NCBI RefSeq assembly: GCF_021462225.1
Contig: NC_061813.1
Span: 17,632,442-17,696,441, forward strand
Direction of reading: 5' to 3'
DNA length: 64,000 nt
DNA from: Girardinichthys multiradiatus
Taxonomy: Eukaryota > Chordata > Actinopteri > Cyprinodontiformes > Goodeidae
This document shows positions 1 through 10,835 of this stretch, piece after piece (position 1 is the first letter of the stretch; each line of letters starts with the position of its first letter). The notes beneath the pieces are model-generated. The model was not told the DNA's origin. It worked only from the letters and a program-made list of their open reading frames with translations, and made no database searches. A program made the translations under genes and the position numbers.

Positions 1-1972
1 GTCATGAGGCACAACATCAGAGAACAAATGCATGGTACACAACAACATCCACAGGTCACCATTATAGCTACAAATACTGCAATAGAAATCATCAAAGACA
101 TTATCAAACCCTTCCAGTGTCCAAACATGCCTGTCATCCACTCTTCCAGGGGATTATCAATTCCAGAATGTTCATGCATGGTGGCAGAGAGGGTCTTAAG
201 TCCCTCTAAAGCCTTTGATACTGAACCATCCGGTGCAGTGTTATTGGGAATAAAGGTACAACACATATCTCCAAACATGGCACACACACCCCCTTTTTCA
301 GCTAACAACATATCCAATGCCATCCTATTTTGTACTGCCATGAGGGAAGTTGGGGCCAATTGTTCAGATAAACCTTCTACAGCATCTCGAGTTAGATTGG
401 CCAGACGCAAAACATTATAATGAATATAATTAATGTGGTCTACGTTTTTGTTGGGCATTACTGGAAACAAGGCAGCTATAATAGGGATGTTTTCAAATCC
501 AGCTGATATTTGGTCTGCAAGTTTATACTCATTTGGGACTCTTCGCGGAACTCCAATTGCATCTATATAGGTGGGGGAACCCTGACTCAGGTCAAAAGTG
601 GTTGAAGCGCTTCTTTTCATAATATGTCTTCTCCTACGAGTGAGTGCCAGTGCCTTATTTTGTTGATATGTCACAGAGGTAATATTAGGGCCAATGAAAA
701 TCAACGGGGCCTGCAACCTGACCACTGCACATACTCCTATGGTGTTATTTGGTATATTAGTGAGAAGTCTATATCCTCTGCTGTAGTAATATAATCCTGA
801 TCGAGCCCAAAGTCCTATCACTTTCCCAGATGTGGTGGTATTACACCAGTCCGAGGGAATTCGTCCTACATTCACCTTTGGGGTGTTTGAGGTGAAATTG
901 AAACAAGAATATGTCCCATTCAGCCTCTGAGGAGTGAATGGTCCTGTCTTAGTATTGTTTGGGATGGGTGGAAAGATGCTAGCTAGCGTGGTACAGTTGG
1001 CTGGGGTGGCTTCTTTAGTTAGTTGTAACATGCAACTGTACCCCCAAGCATCTTCCGGATATAAAGGGGCTGGATCAGTGGTTAAGTGTGGTCTTGCAGA
1101 TGCACATGCAATACAGTCAGACCTACTTTGTTCCTTCGCAGTTTGGGCCATCCACTGCAACCAAAGATTATCCTCTGCATAACCTGTGGCCATCTGTATT
1201 ATGTCTAAAGGTTGCAAGGTGGAGTAGTCTACTTTTATTACCCCTCCTTGTGGGACCAGTGGTTCAGGGACAGCAGGAGCCCTGGTGGCCTGCACCTGAT
1301 ACGTTTCTTTATTCAAATTAACTTTTATTATTGCCTTAGGGTCTGTTCCTGATACCTCTACTCCCAAAATGAAATAAATTACCGTACCCCCAGAATGCGA
1401 TTGTGCATTTAAGCCACACGACAATGACTTCATGGACAAAAGTAAAAGATTCACCCCCTGGGTGTGTTATGGGTCAATGCATTTCTTACCAGACTAATTT
1501 GTTTGGCTGTATCCTAATATCCATATGTGTAAGTGGGAGTCCACCTGCCAGTATAGGCCAACACATGTTCCCAACCTTCACACAAGCTATGACAATGCAT
1601 GAAAGAGCACACAGGTCGCCCATTAGCGCAATCAGCCTGTATTATAGGGCTACCACATAAATACACATCATATCCCCTCCAGGCCGTCGGATTTTGCCCG
1701 CAATCTATGACTTCACACAGGTCAAACTGAAAAGTGGTAGTTGCCCCTAACATGTAATTTAGTTCTAATCCCCCATAATATTTAACGCATACGTCCTTGG
1801 ATGGAGTTACCCTAGATCTTTTGGACACCTTCCCGGAGTGGTTTTCAGAACATGTCTGGAATGGAAGTTCACAAAAATACCATAGAATAAACGTAACAAT
1901 GAATACTCAGAGGAACACTCCAACTATGATGAAACTCCTAGAGAGTCTAGTTCCCTTGCTTTGGGTACTCAT
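1..1972 (-). pseudogene. Retroviral envelope (env) remnant, gamma-type, truncated by window edge
   Basis: Old endogenous retrovirus envelope gene read on the minus strand; the start codon is at 1970-1972 and the 3' end lies beyond position 1. Seen: a hydrophobic signal-like stretch after the start, a basic cluster of four Arg (627-638) suiting a furin-type surface/transmembrane cut, an immunosuppressive-domain-like motif LQNRMALDMLL (about 303-335), a C-X6-CC motif (258-284), then a hydrophobic anchor and a Cys-rich tail at the left edge. These features are typical of gamma-type envelope proteins. Breaks: an in-frame TGA at 1907-1909 in the signal region, a TAG at 1514-1516, and a change of frame between about 1514 and 1466. 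From 1466 to 1 the second frame is fully open (about 485 codons). No gag or pol is visible upstream at higher coordinates, so this may be an env-only remnant. An intact captured env gene is unlikely given the breaks. Confidence 0.85.
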
Positions 1973-4281
1973 TTTTCTTAAAACTTATGAAACTTAAAAC
2001 ATAAACATATAAAGTTAAATCATAACCTGAAAAAAGATACAAAAAAATCAAAATGTAGTATAAAATATAAAATGTTCGCCGAACAGTGTCTATCTGCACA
2101 TTCCAGTTACACACATAGATAGTTTATATTCTACAATACCCTTAGATGTATAGAGAGATGGATGTATGGATAGCTCAGAAAATTTAGATCGGCTTCTCCG
2201 AAACATGATGTTTGAGCTTTCAGGGTTACCGTAGTTCCCCTGTGGGGCGAGCACAGCGCCACGGTTCCGAGCCTGCAACAAGAACGCACGTTTTTTTGCC
2301 TGGGCGGTGTGGAGATGCAGGAGGATCAGTATCTGATAGGGACACGCGGCTCGACGTAACACTGGCAAGCAAATAGCTAGTTAATATGCTAACTCGCCAC
2401 CAGGTGGTCAGGGTTGTGAATTACAATCTGTCAAAATGACAGATGGCCTTCCGATTTTTCTGTTACCGTTTAAAAAAAACCCATCAGAAATAGAAAATAT
2501 GTGGTTAACATGACCCCTGTGCTTGAGCGAGGTGTTAATGTCTTTAGAAGCTACAGTAACTAAAAACATGCCTTTCTGGTCTTGCTTTTAGTTTAACTTA
2601 AGAAATTCTGTGTTATGGTTATGCATATTATTTACTTATTTTATCTGTTTATCAGGTTTTTTTCTGGTGGATTTTGATGTATTTATTATTATTTTGTTTT
2701 GATTATCAGCATTATTTATCTTTTTAATGTAGTTTTTGCTACTATTTTAAATATGAAAAATTAAGCATAATTCCATGCTTTATCTTTATCTATGCTATAT
2801 AATTCAGAGTTTTAGAATGTTAGAATTTTAATGTTTTGGATGGTTGATAGGATGGTTGCTCTAGGCGTTTCTCATTGCAGTTCCTTGGTTTAATTATTTA
2901 AATGAGAACACAATTATTTCCAACAATTATTATTGTTTACTGAGTTTAACATTTTCTGGTGTGATTTTTAACAGCTTTTTCTGTGTAAAGTATTTTGTGT
3001 TACATTCGAGTGTATGAAAGTGATATATAAATAAGTGAATTGAAGTGTACATCAAAGTACAGATAGAGGAACTTTAATTTCTTTTTTATTAAAAATAGAC
3101 TAATGACTCCAGATCTAGTTTGGATTGGCAGTAGAAGTGGGGAACAGGCTTCAGAGTAGATAGACAGAACATGCAGAATGTGCAAACATCCTGTTATTCT
3201 TACAACTGTAATCTTTAGTAACGGTTTGGTTTTTATCCTTCTCTTTTATGCTGAAGCTACAGTTTACAATAATTGTTGTGAGTTTTCCGAATGCTCATTT
3301 AAAGTGTTTTAACCATTTATTTTTTTATGTTTTAACAGAAAAGTAAAATTCAGACCCACTCATTCCTCATTCTTTCTGTAAAAATAATAATAATGCTAAA
3401 AAAAATACAGACTTGGCACAGGTCTGCTACAGCTGCTTAATGTGACAATTTTAAAGTCCAAGACTGTTGGGTGTTGTTTGCTCAAACAGCAAAATGGAAG
3501 AACGATTTTGATACAAGAAATCTCTTCTTTTGAAATTGATTGCAAACAATTTTTAGGCAAATCCAGCAAAAAAAACTTGTTTTCAAGTCTAGTTTCTAAA
3601 TGTTGTAATTTTTAGATATAGATTATTATATCTCTGTATCTTTGCATGATGTCTTATGTTTTTGAAATGTAAATGTTTATAAACCCTAGCTCTCTTAAGC
3701 TTCACATTTGCTTTATATTCATCTGCTTGACTTATTAAGAACATTTTCTTCTTATTTTCTGGTGTTCTCCCCACCTTTTCTGTTTTATCTGTTTAAGAAT
3801 TCTCTGGCATTTGTTGCATATTACCATTTGCTTTGAAACAATAAAGCTCACACTGGAGAGCTTATCCATGTATTTTGCATCTCTCGCTATTCAATAAACC
3901 AAACAATGTAAAAAACAAAAAATTATACAACAGCGGCTTGTCTTGCACAGTTTGAGGGTAAAGGAAAGAAATCTGAGGTTATTATAGAGCAACTGCAATT
4001 GCTTACAATCTTTGAAGCAATTCTGTGGTCAAAGCAAAATCAATAATGTCATTAAATGGCAGTCTACCAGTGTAAAGGAGGGTGATCGAATGACTCAGAG
4101 GTGCAGTGATAGCTTTGTCTTGCATGTGTGTTTTATAGGACAAGAAAAAATCCATCTGTTTTCTGATAAACATCTAGCAAAGGATTAATTTAGAGGCCTC
4201 AGAATGAACTTGATGTTTAAGAACCTATTGAGGACTCTGCTGCCAATCACAGACTCAGGGCAAGGAAATTGCATAAATATA
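1973..4281. other. Non-coding, no gene seen; GC-rich patch 2200-2370
   Basis: AT-rich intron-like DNA with no recognisable coding family. The patch at about 2200-2370 is more GC-rich and holds a 92-codon minus-strand ORF (2090-2368) that resembles nothing I know. It lies just upstream of the envelope remnant on the minus strand, so it could be old leader or promoter DNA of that locus, but nothing proves it. The rest shows short A and T runs only. Confidence 0.4.
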
Positions 4282-6613
4282 CACTCATTGAACACTTCAT
4301 TAGGTACACCTGTTCAATGTCTTGTTAGTACAAATAGCCAATCATATGGCATCAATTCAATGCATTTAGGCATTTAGATGTGAAGATGACTTGCTGAAAT
4401 TCAGGCTGTGCATCAGAAAAGGGATTCAAATGACTTTGAGCGTGGTGTGGTTGTCATTGACAGACGTGCTGGTCTTGGGTTTGCAGAAAATAGCCCTAGA
4501 AAGAGAATGTATCCTGTGAAACATGTCCTGTTGATTTCAGAGGTCAGAAGAGAATGGGCAGGTTCCAGATTATAGAAAGCAAGCAGTTGCTGAATGACCA
4601 CTCGGTGAAACTGAGGTATATGAAATACCATCTCTAAATGAATCTTGAAGCAGATGGACTATAGCAACAGAAGACCAAAACAACTGCTAACCCACTGCTG
4701 TCAGTGAAGAACAGGAAACAGAAGCAACTCTTGCACAAGCTCAACAAAACAGGTGAATAACAGACAGCTGTGACATTTAGATGGTAGCTTTAGAGCCTTG
4801 ATACTCTTTGCGCGGCTCGCAAGCCACATGCGGCTTGTCATGCTTGATCTTGCAGCTCGCAGCTCATAATCCTATATAACTATAACACAGCAAAATCATT
4901 ACATTTTTATGACATAGCTCATTTTAAGAAGCTACGACATAGCTTAACGGCATGTTCACATAACTGCCACGCTTGATGACTGACGTGAAACCAGCGCACA
5001 TCCTCAGCAGCGATTAACATCATTATGGTTACATGCGCAAAATGGATCGATTTCTAATAAAAAAGGGACAAAAACAGATGGACAGAGCCACAGTGTTGTA
5101 AAGGACACAGAAGATAACGATTCAGAGGACGAAGAAGATGAAATTCAACACGAAGATGACACAGTTGAGGGGACGAGCAGGCAGGTGCACATCCACAATA
5201 AAAAGCGAAAAGTACGTAGAATACAAGACGAGCACAGAAATTTTCAGGACAAATGAACAGACAAATTTTTATTTGTTCTTCAGGGCAAGAATCCACTGTG
5301 GTTAATATGCAAACAAACCCGTGCTGGTTTCAAACGAAGTAACTTTCACTACCATGCATCAAAAATTCAATGAAAGTTATCCACCCGGCAGCGAACTCAG
5401 AAACAACAAAACCTCCACAGGACAACTTCTACAGCAGAACGTTTAACAGAGGCCTCTTTTGAGATTGCATGGATTTTGGCAAGAGCTAAATAGCCATTCT
5501 CGGACTCTGAGATAGTGAAAGACTGCTTTTTAGCCTCAGCAGAAATAATATTTGCAGACTTTGACAACAAGGATGCAATTCTTGAATAAATAAAAGCATT
5601 ACAACTGTCTGATTCAACAATAATGAGACGGATGGAGGAAAATGGACAAGACATACAGGGGTTGGACAATGAAACTGAAACACCTGTCATTTTAGTGTGG
5701 GAGGTTTGATGGCTAAATTGGACCAGCCTGGTAGCCAGTCTTCATTGATTGCACATTGCACCAGTAAGAGCAGAGTTTGAAGGTTCAATTAGCAGGGAAA
5801 GAACAGAGTTTTGCTCAAAATATTGAAATGCACACAACATTATGGGTGACATACCAGAGTTCAAAAGAGGACAAATTGTTGGTGCAGGTCTTGCTGGCAC
5901 ATCTGTGACCAAGACAGAAAGTCTTTGTGATGTATCAAGAGCCACAGTATCCAGGGTAATGTCAGCATACCACCAAGAAGGACGAACCACATCCAACAGG
6001 ATTAACTGTGGACGCAAGAGGAAGCTATCTGAAAGGATGTTCGGGTGCTAACCCGGATTGTATCCAAAAAACATAAAACCACGGCTGCCCAAATCACGGC
6101 AGAATTAAATGTGCCCCTCAACTCTACTGTTTCCACCAGAACTGTCCGTCGGGAGCTCCACAGGGTCAATATACACGGCCGGGCTGCTATAGCCAAACCT
6201 TTGGTCACTCATGCCAATGCCAAACGTCAGTTTCAATGGTGCAAGGAGCGCAAATCTTGGGCTGTGGACAATGTGAAACATGTATTGTTCTCTGATGAGT
6301 CCACCTTTACTGTTTTCCCCACATCCTGGAGAGTTACGGTGTGGAGAAGCCCCAAAGATGCGTACCACCCAGACTGTTGCATGCCCAGAGTGAAGCATGG
6401 GGTGGATCAGTGATGGTTTGGGCTGCCATATCATGGCATTCCCTTGGACCAATACTTGTGCTAGATGGGCGCGTCACTGCCAAGGACTACCAAACCATTC
6501 TTGAGGACCATGTGCATCCAATGGTTCAAACATTGTATCCTGAAGGCGGTGCACCAATACAAACAGCATGACTGGTGAAAGATTGGTTTGATGAACATGA
6601 AAGTGAAGTTGAA

Positions 6614-6755
6614 TCAGAATCAGAATCAGAATCAGAAAAGCTTTATTGCCAAGTACGTTTTTGGACATACAAGGAATTTGTTTTGGCGTAGTCGGTGCAA
6701 TACAGTACAAATTAAACAGTATAAACATATCTACAATATAATATAAATATATGTG
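6614..6755 (-). mobile_element. 5'-truncated LINE 3' tail with (TTCTGA)n end
   Basis: Present in copy A of the DD36E element and absent from copy B, so its limits are read by comparison. On the minus strand it ends ...TTGGCAATAAAG followed by about four TTCTGA units: a poly(A)-type signal plus a short tandem tail, typical of fish non-LTR retrotransposons. The same tail type ends the LINE remnant at 41892. No clear target duplication is visible, and the 142-bp length means extreme 5' truncation. Confidence 0.75.
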
Positions 6756-6813
6756 CATCTCCCATGGCCTGCACAGTCACCAGATCTAAATATTATTGAG
6801 CCACTTTGGGGTG

Positions 6814-8621
6814 TGTTGGGACCACAGCCATGGGTTTCAACACTAAAACTCCGGTACATACTTTCCTGGAACTTTTCAAAATAAAGCGCATTAACCTTCT
6901 TCCAGCACAGCCAGGAAAGGGGGTATCTGCGGACTTCCTGTGGCGCCATTACCCAAATAAAAGCCCCCACCTTTCCACAAATCTTTCTCTTCCACGCGGC
7001 CTTCCATAGGAACCGGATAGGATAGGAAAGCGCGCTGATGTCTTTTGCTGGCAAAAAGACATAAATTCAACTGGATCCAAAGCCATACGATCATCGATCA
7101 TATGCAAAGTTAAGTAGAATGAAATACTGTCTGTGTATCTGGTATTTTCATTCATGAACGGGGAAATTAAGGTGTAAGAGTTGCTTACATTTTCTCTTCG
7201 AGGCCCCACAGAAGCAAAACTGTATCGAGGAGAGATCCCGGTGGAGAAGCTGTTTCTACAAGCTGAGCCGCAAGGACGGACTATGGCTTGCACCACCGTG
7301 TTACGGTAACGAACAGCCGCCCAGCCCTCCGGAGCTAACGCTATTGCTCAGAGAGCGAACGCAGAGTTTAGCTGAAAACCAACCGCTTGTTGACTGTGGA
7401 CGTTTATTCGAACTTCATCGCCCTTGGACAACGTTTACTCACCATGGTCAGAGGTTAGGTTTGGGCAGATTAACAGTTAGGATGAAATAAGCTGAACGTT
7501 TTTATTCTATGAAGTTTGTTTTGTGGAACCTGACTATCTTTAGCGCTAGTAGGCTAGCTATGGCACGCGCCGGTTCCGTGTTCTTTGTATGTTTTAAAGC
7601 TAAGATAAACTTTATTTAAAGGGTGGTTTTAACCAGAACATTGCTCATAACGCGCCGTCCGCGCTTATGCATTTTAACCCTGGTATTTTAAAGGTATGTG
7701 TTGATTCTGGTGCTAAGCTATCTTCTAGCTTAGCACTTTAGCTAGCTTCTTTGTTAGCCCAACGGCCAGCCGGTAAGAACACGTGTGCTAGCATTAAGGC
7801 TAGTCAACAGAAAGGTTGTTAGTTTTCAAGCTAGTGAATAATAGTCCCTGCAGAATCATTTGCTAGAGTTGATAACTAAGTAAACACCATTAAGCCCCAT
7901 TTCTCCAGAAAGATTTGGCTCTTTTCCAAAATACTCAATAATATTTCTTCAAATATTATTTTAATAAATAAAGGCAGTTAATTAGACACCGTTGAGAATT
8001 AGTCATCCAGGAGGTTGGTTTTATTCAGCAGATCATTATTTAAAACATTATTTTATTAAAATAATATTTAATCTGATCTTGCATTGTGAAGGGTTGTCTA
8101 AATGTTGCTGATTATTTTCTAAGTTAGTTCCAAAACTAACTTAACTTCACTTCCAGATTCATCAAGATAATCCTTGGTTCTCAAACATAAACATTGCATG
8201 GTAATGTTGCATAACTCTTTTTGGTCATGATTTCTAATCATCTTTAATCAACTTGTTTATATTGTACATAGCCCATTAGTCTTCATTATTCTTTAATTCT
8301 GCTTGGTAGTTTAGTTGGATTGTTTTAGCAGAGTAAAGAGTTTGTTGATTGAAATATGTTTGACTTTGAGTTGATTTATTTTTGTTAATAAATTCTTGTA
8401 TTTTAAGAAATTGTGTGAATTAATTCCATATGTGTGCAGAGTTTATGCTGTTCAATAATGCCAGAGCTCATCTCACACCTTTTTATTCTGTCCTAATACC
8501 ATCGCCTTAATGGGGCTGGTATTCACAGGACAATCCTTAACAGACCAGAATATTATTTGGTAAAATATTAAAATATTAATATTAAATATTAAATAATATT
8601 CTCAGATTCATATTTACAATA
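6814..8621 (+). mobile_element. Solo LTR, long-LTR family A (1808 bp)
   Basis: An insertion in copy A of the DD36E transposase gene, starting TGTTGGGACC and ending TACAATA (probably CAACA with one C-to-T change), flanked by GGTG at 6810-6813 and 8622-8625. A 4-bp duplication and TGTTG...CAA(C)A ends fit a retroviral or Gypsy-class LTR. It holds AATAAA at 8387-8392 and a GC-richer first 900 bp. No internal gag, pol or env is present, so it is a solo LTR formed by recombination. A second copy of its first 900 bp is at 61749-62634. The orientation is assumed from the poly(A) signal. Confidence 0.75.
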
Positions 8622-10835
8622 GGTGTTTTGGAGGAGTGAGTCAGGAAACGTCTTCCTCCACCAGTATCACGTAGTGACCTGGCCACTATCCTGCAAGAAG
8701 AATGGCTTAAAATCCCTCTGACCACTGTGCAGGACTTGTATATGTCATTCCCAAGACAAATTGATGCTGTATTGGCCACAAATGGAGGCCCTACACCATA
8801 CTAATAAATTATTGTGGTGTAAAACCAGGTGTTTCAGTTTCATTGTCCAACCCCTGTACGTGACCAGCTGCTGACTAACCTGCGTGTTTCAGCATCGCAC
8901 TGGATGAAAGCAAGGATATCACCGATAATGCGCAGCTGTGCGTTTGGGTGAGGTTCCCCAAAGAAAACTCCTTTAAGGAGGAAATGTTGTGATTGCTTCC
9001 TCTTCTTGGCCAAACCAGAGGTGAGGATGTTCTGAATGCACTCTTGATTTTTTTTCAACAAAATCATACCAGCTGGTCCAAACTTTCACGTGTTTGTACT
9101 GATGCTGCCCCAAGCATGCGAGGCAAAGAAAAGGGTCTTGTTGGCCTCTTGAATAAAAGAGATGACATGCCTAAATTCCTCAGTTTTCATTGTATTATCC
9201 GTCAGCAGGCCCTTGTATCAAAGCTCAGAAATAATGACTTTGAAAATGTAATGCAAACTGTTGGGCCTGTGGTAAACTATGTTTTTTCAAGAACACTAAA
9301 CCACAGGCAGTTCAGACAGTTAATAGAAGACTATAACACTGAGTACAGTGATTTAGTGATGCACAGTGAAGTACGGTGGCTGTCTCGTGGAAAGTGCTTC
9401 AGTGGTTTTTCAGCCTCCTTTCTGAAATTTGCACCTTCTTGGACACTAAAGGGAAACACCAGCCTGAGTTAAAAGACCCGCATTGGATCATACAGCGGGC
9501 CTTTCTAACAGATATTACCAGTCACCTGAACTCTCTCAATTTGCAGCTATAAGGAAGAGACAAGCTGCCAAGTGACATGATTAGGGCAATCAGGGCATTC
9601 CAGAACAAAATAACTGCTTTGTGGATACCTGACAAAGACCTCACCCACTTCCCAAGACTGAAAGAAAACAACACAAATGATCCTACTCTGCAGCAGCACT
9701 TCAGCTACAGTGGTTTTGTTGAAGTTTTGAAGGAGTTAAGTGGGGAGTTTCAATCCAGATTCAGTGATGTGAATCAACATAAGGGATTTTTTTATTTAAT
9801 TGAAAATCCCTTTCATGTGGATGTATCCTCTCTTGCTTCAACCATCACACAGCTCTGCCCTAACAGCTGTGCCTCTCTTGAAAGTGAAATAATTGACCTG
9901 CAGGCAAATGACAATTTCCAAGCTGAACTCAGAGTAGGTGTTGGCCTCTTCTGGAGCTTGGTTTCTGAAGAAGACTTTCCCACCTTAAAACCACTTGCAC
10001 AGAAGGTGATGTCCTTCTTTGTGAGCACATACACATGTGAGTGAACATTTTCAACCATGAACATTATCAAGAAGAAACAGAGAAACAGATTGACCAATGC
10101 TCACCTTGAATGCCTCACTATAATTGCAACAAGCTACAAATACAACGTTAAGAAGGTTAAGGACATGCATGCTAGCTTCCTCTCTTCCCTGTATTAAGGT
10201 AAATAAACACACTTTAATAATTAAAGTGTGTTCTGTTTCGATCTGGATGGAACATGTTGGGATTCATTTTCAATTAAAGCTTAATTGAAAAAGAAATGAC
10301 TGCGGTTTTTATTGTGGGGTAGCTTGTATTTATGTAAAACGGTCTATTCATGTCAGTGACTTTGCAAATTGTCGTAACAGTGGGTCTCCTCGAACTTGGT
10401 CTGTCAATATGGCTCTTGTGAAAAAATGTGTGAGTATCACTGCTTTAGAGTTAGGTATGAAAAACAAGAAAGCCTGGATTAATTCTGCAGGGATATGTTC
10501 TTTTTACACTTTGGTTTCCTTTTTACCAACAGAGTATTGTTTTGACGCCACAGCCTTCTTAGGTATTGTTGCTGACCATGTCCATCTCTTTATGACCATC
10601 AACTTCAGCATCATTCATAATAATGCACTATGTCACAAAATGTAAACTGTCTAAAACTGGTTTGTAAAGCATAACAGTGCTCTGCACTGCAGTGGCCTGT
10701 ACAACCTTCAGATCTTAATAGAACAGAGCACCTTTGGGATCTTGTGGGATTGGGAAAATTCACATCATGGATATGCTTTCAACAAGATCTGCAGCAAATG
10801 TGTAAAACTATCAGATCAGTATGGAAAAAATCTAA

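Larger units (their letters stand above)
5842..8804 (+). pseudogene. DD36E Tc1-like transposase, copy A, dead
   Basis: Tc1-type transposase (paired-like helix-turn-helix plus DDE domain) for cut-and-paste at TA. It starts at MGDIPEFKRG. The N-terminal frame ends at a TAA after LSERMFGC (about 6049); the rest continues in another frame from about 6045, a one-base deletion also present in copy B. Further damage here only: a one-base loss near 6400 (GGGTGGATCAG), a 21-bp deletion near 6550 that removes the VYQDDNA segment with the second catalytic Asp, an AGA-to-TGA stop near 6570, the LINE fragment and the solo LTR. The 3' coding part (8622-8804) after the LTR still reads like copy B. First catalytic Asp retained in FSDEST. 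Confidence 0.9.
5656..8856 (+). mobile_element. DD36E Tc1-like element, copy A, carrying two later insertions
   Basis: The termini CAGGGGTTGGACAATGAAAC (left) and the inverted form at the right end are flanked by TA at 5654-5655 and 8857-8858. Copy B at 24185-25453 is about 97% identical and 1269 bp, which shows the 3201 bp here include two extra pieces: a 142-bp LINE tail (6614-6755) and an 1808-bp solo LTR (6814-8621). Removing these leaves about 1.25 kb. The element sits inside the hAT transposase gene. Confidence 0.9.
5042..10197 (+). pseudogene. hAT transposase, GTF2IRD2/ZBED-like, broken and split
   Basis: Transposase that would cut and move the surrounding hAT element. It starts at ATG 5042 (MDRFLIKK), followed by an acidic stretch and a nuclear-signal-like basic run (KKRKVRR). 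The first exon-like part runs to 5653 and is then cut by a Tc1-like element (5656-8856). Coding resumes at about 8859 with LDESKDITDNAQLCVW, then TDAAPSMRGKEKGL, the FHCIIRQQAL motif, VRWLSRGKC, and a C-terminal dimerisation-type region ending at TAA 10195-10197. Breaks besides the insertion: stops in the N-terminal part (for example near 5256, 5370 and 5587), a stop near 8988, a frameshift near 9410-9440 and a stop near 9549. The family resemblance comes from these conserved strings. It cannot make active transposase. Confidence 0.85.
4796..10442 (+). mobile_element. hAT DNA transposon with 8-bp target duplication, itself interrupted
   Basis: Bounded by the direct repeat CTTTAGAG at 4788-4795 and 10443-10450, the 8-bp target duplication expected for hAT elements. 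The ends are inverted: left CCTTGATACTC, right (reverse complement) CAGTGATACTC. Inside is a GTF2IRD2/ZBED-like hAT transposase. A 3201-bp DD36E Tc1-like element (5656-8856) sits in the coding region; without it and its TA duplication the hAT would be about 2.44 kb, a normal autonomous size. The boundaries are supported by three independent signs: TSD, TIR and coding content. Confidence 0.85.
4282..10835 (+). mobile_element. Decayed Tc1-like element, split by a hAT insertion
   Basis: The left end at 4282 follows TA and reads CACTCATTGAACACTTCATTAGG, a decayed version of the CACTCACCGG-type terminus of the element at 30639-31838. The left half (4282-4795) carries eroded transposase coding. The right half (10443 to about 10835) has a recognisable piece ADHVHLFMTI at about 10573-10602 and a later stretch like the transposase C-terminus. 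The halves are separated by the hAT element at 4796-10442. Many stops and indels make it the oldest member of the nest. The right terminus is not clear, so the end given is approximate. Confidence 0.6.

Noticed and set aside
1..420. 138-codon + strand ORF at the left edge
   Set aside because: It is the antisense shadow of the envelope remnant, whose motifs are on the minus strand.
1..1972. Envelope as an intact domesticated gene
   Set aside because: A stop in the signal region, a second stop and a frame change break it in this sequence.
7000..7800. GC-richer region as a host promoter
   Set aside because: It is repeated at 61900-62600 and belongs to the long LTR family.
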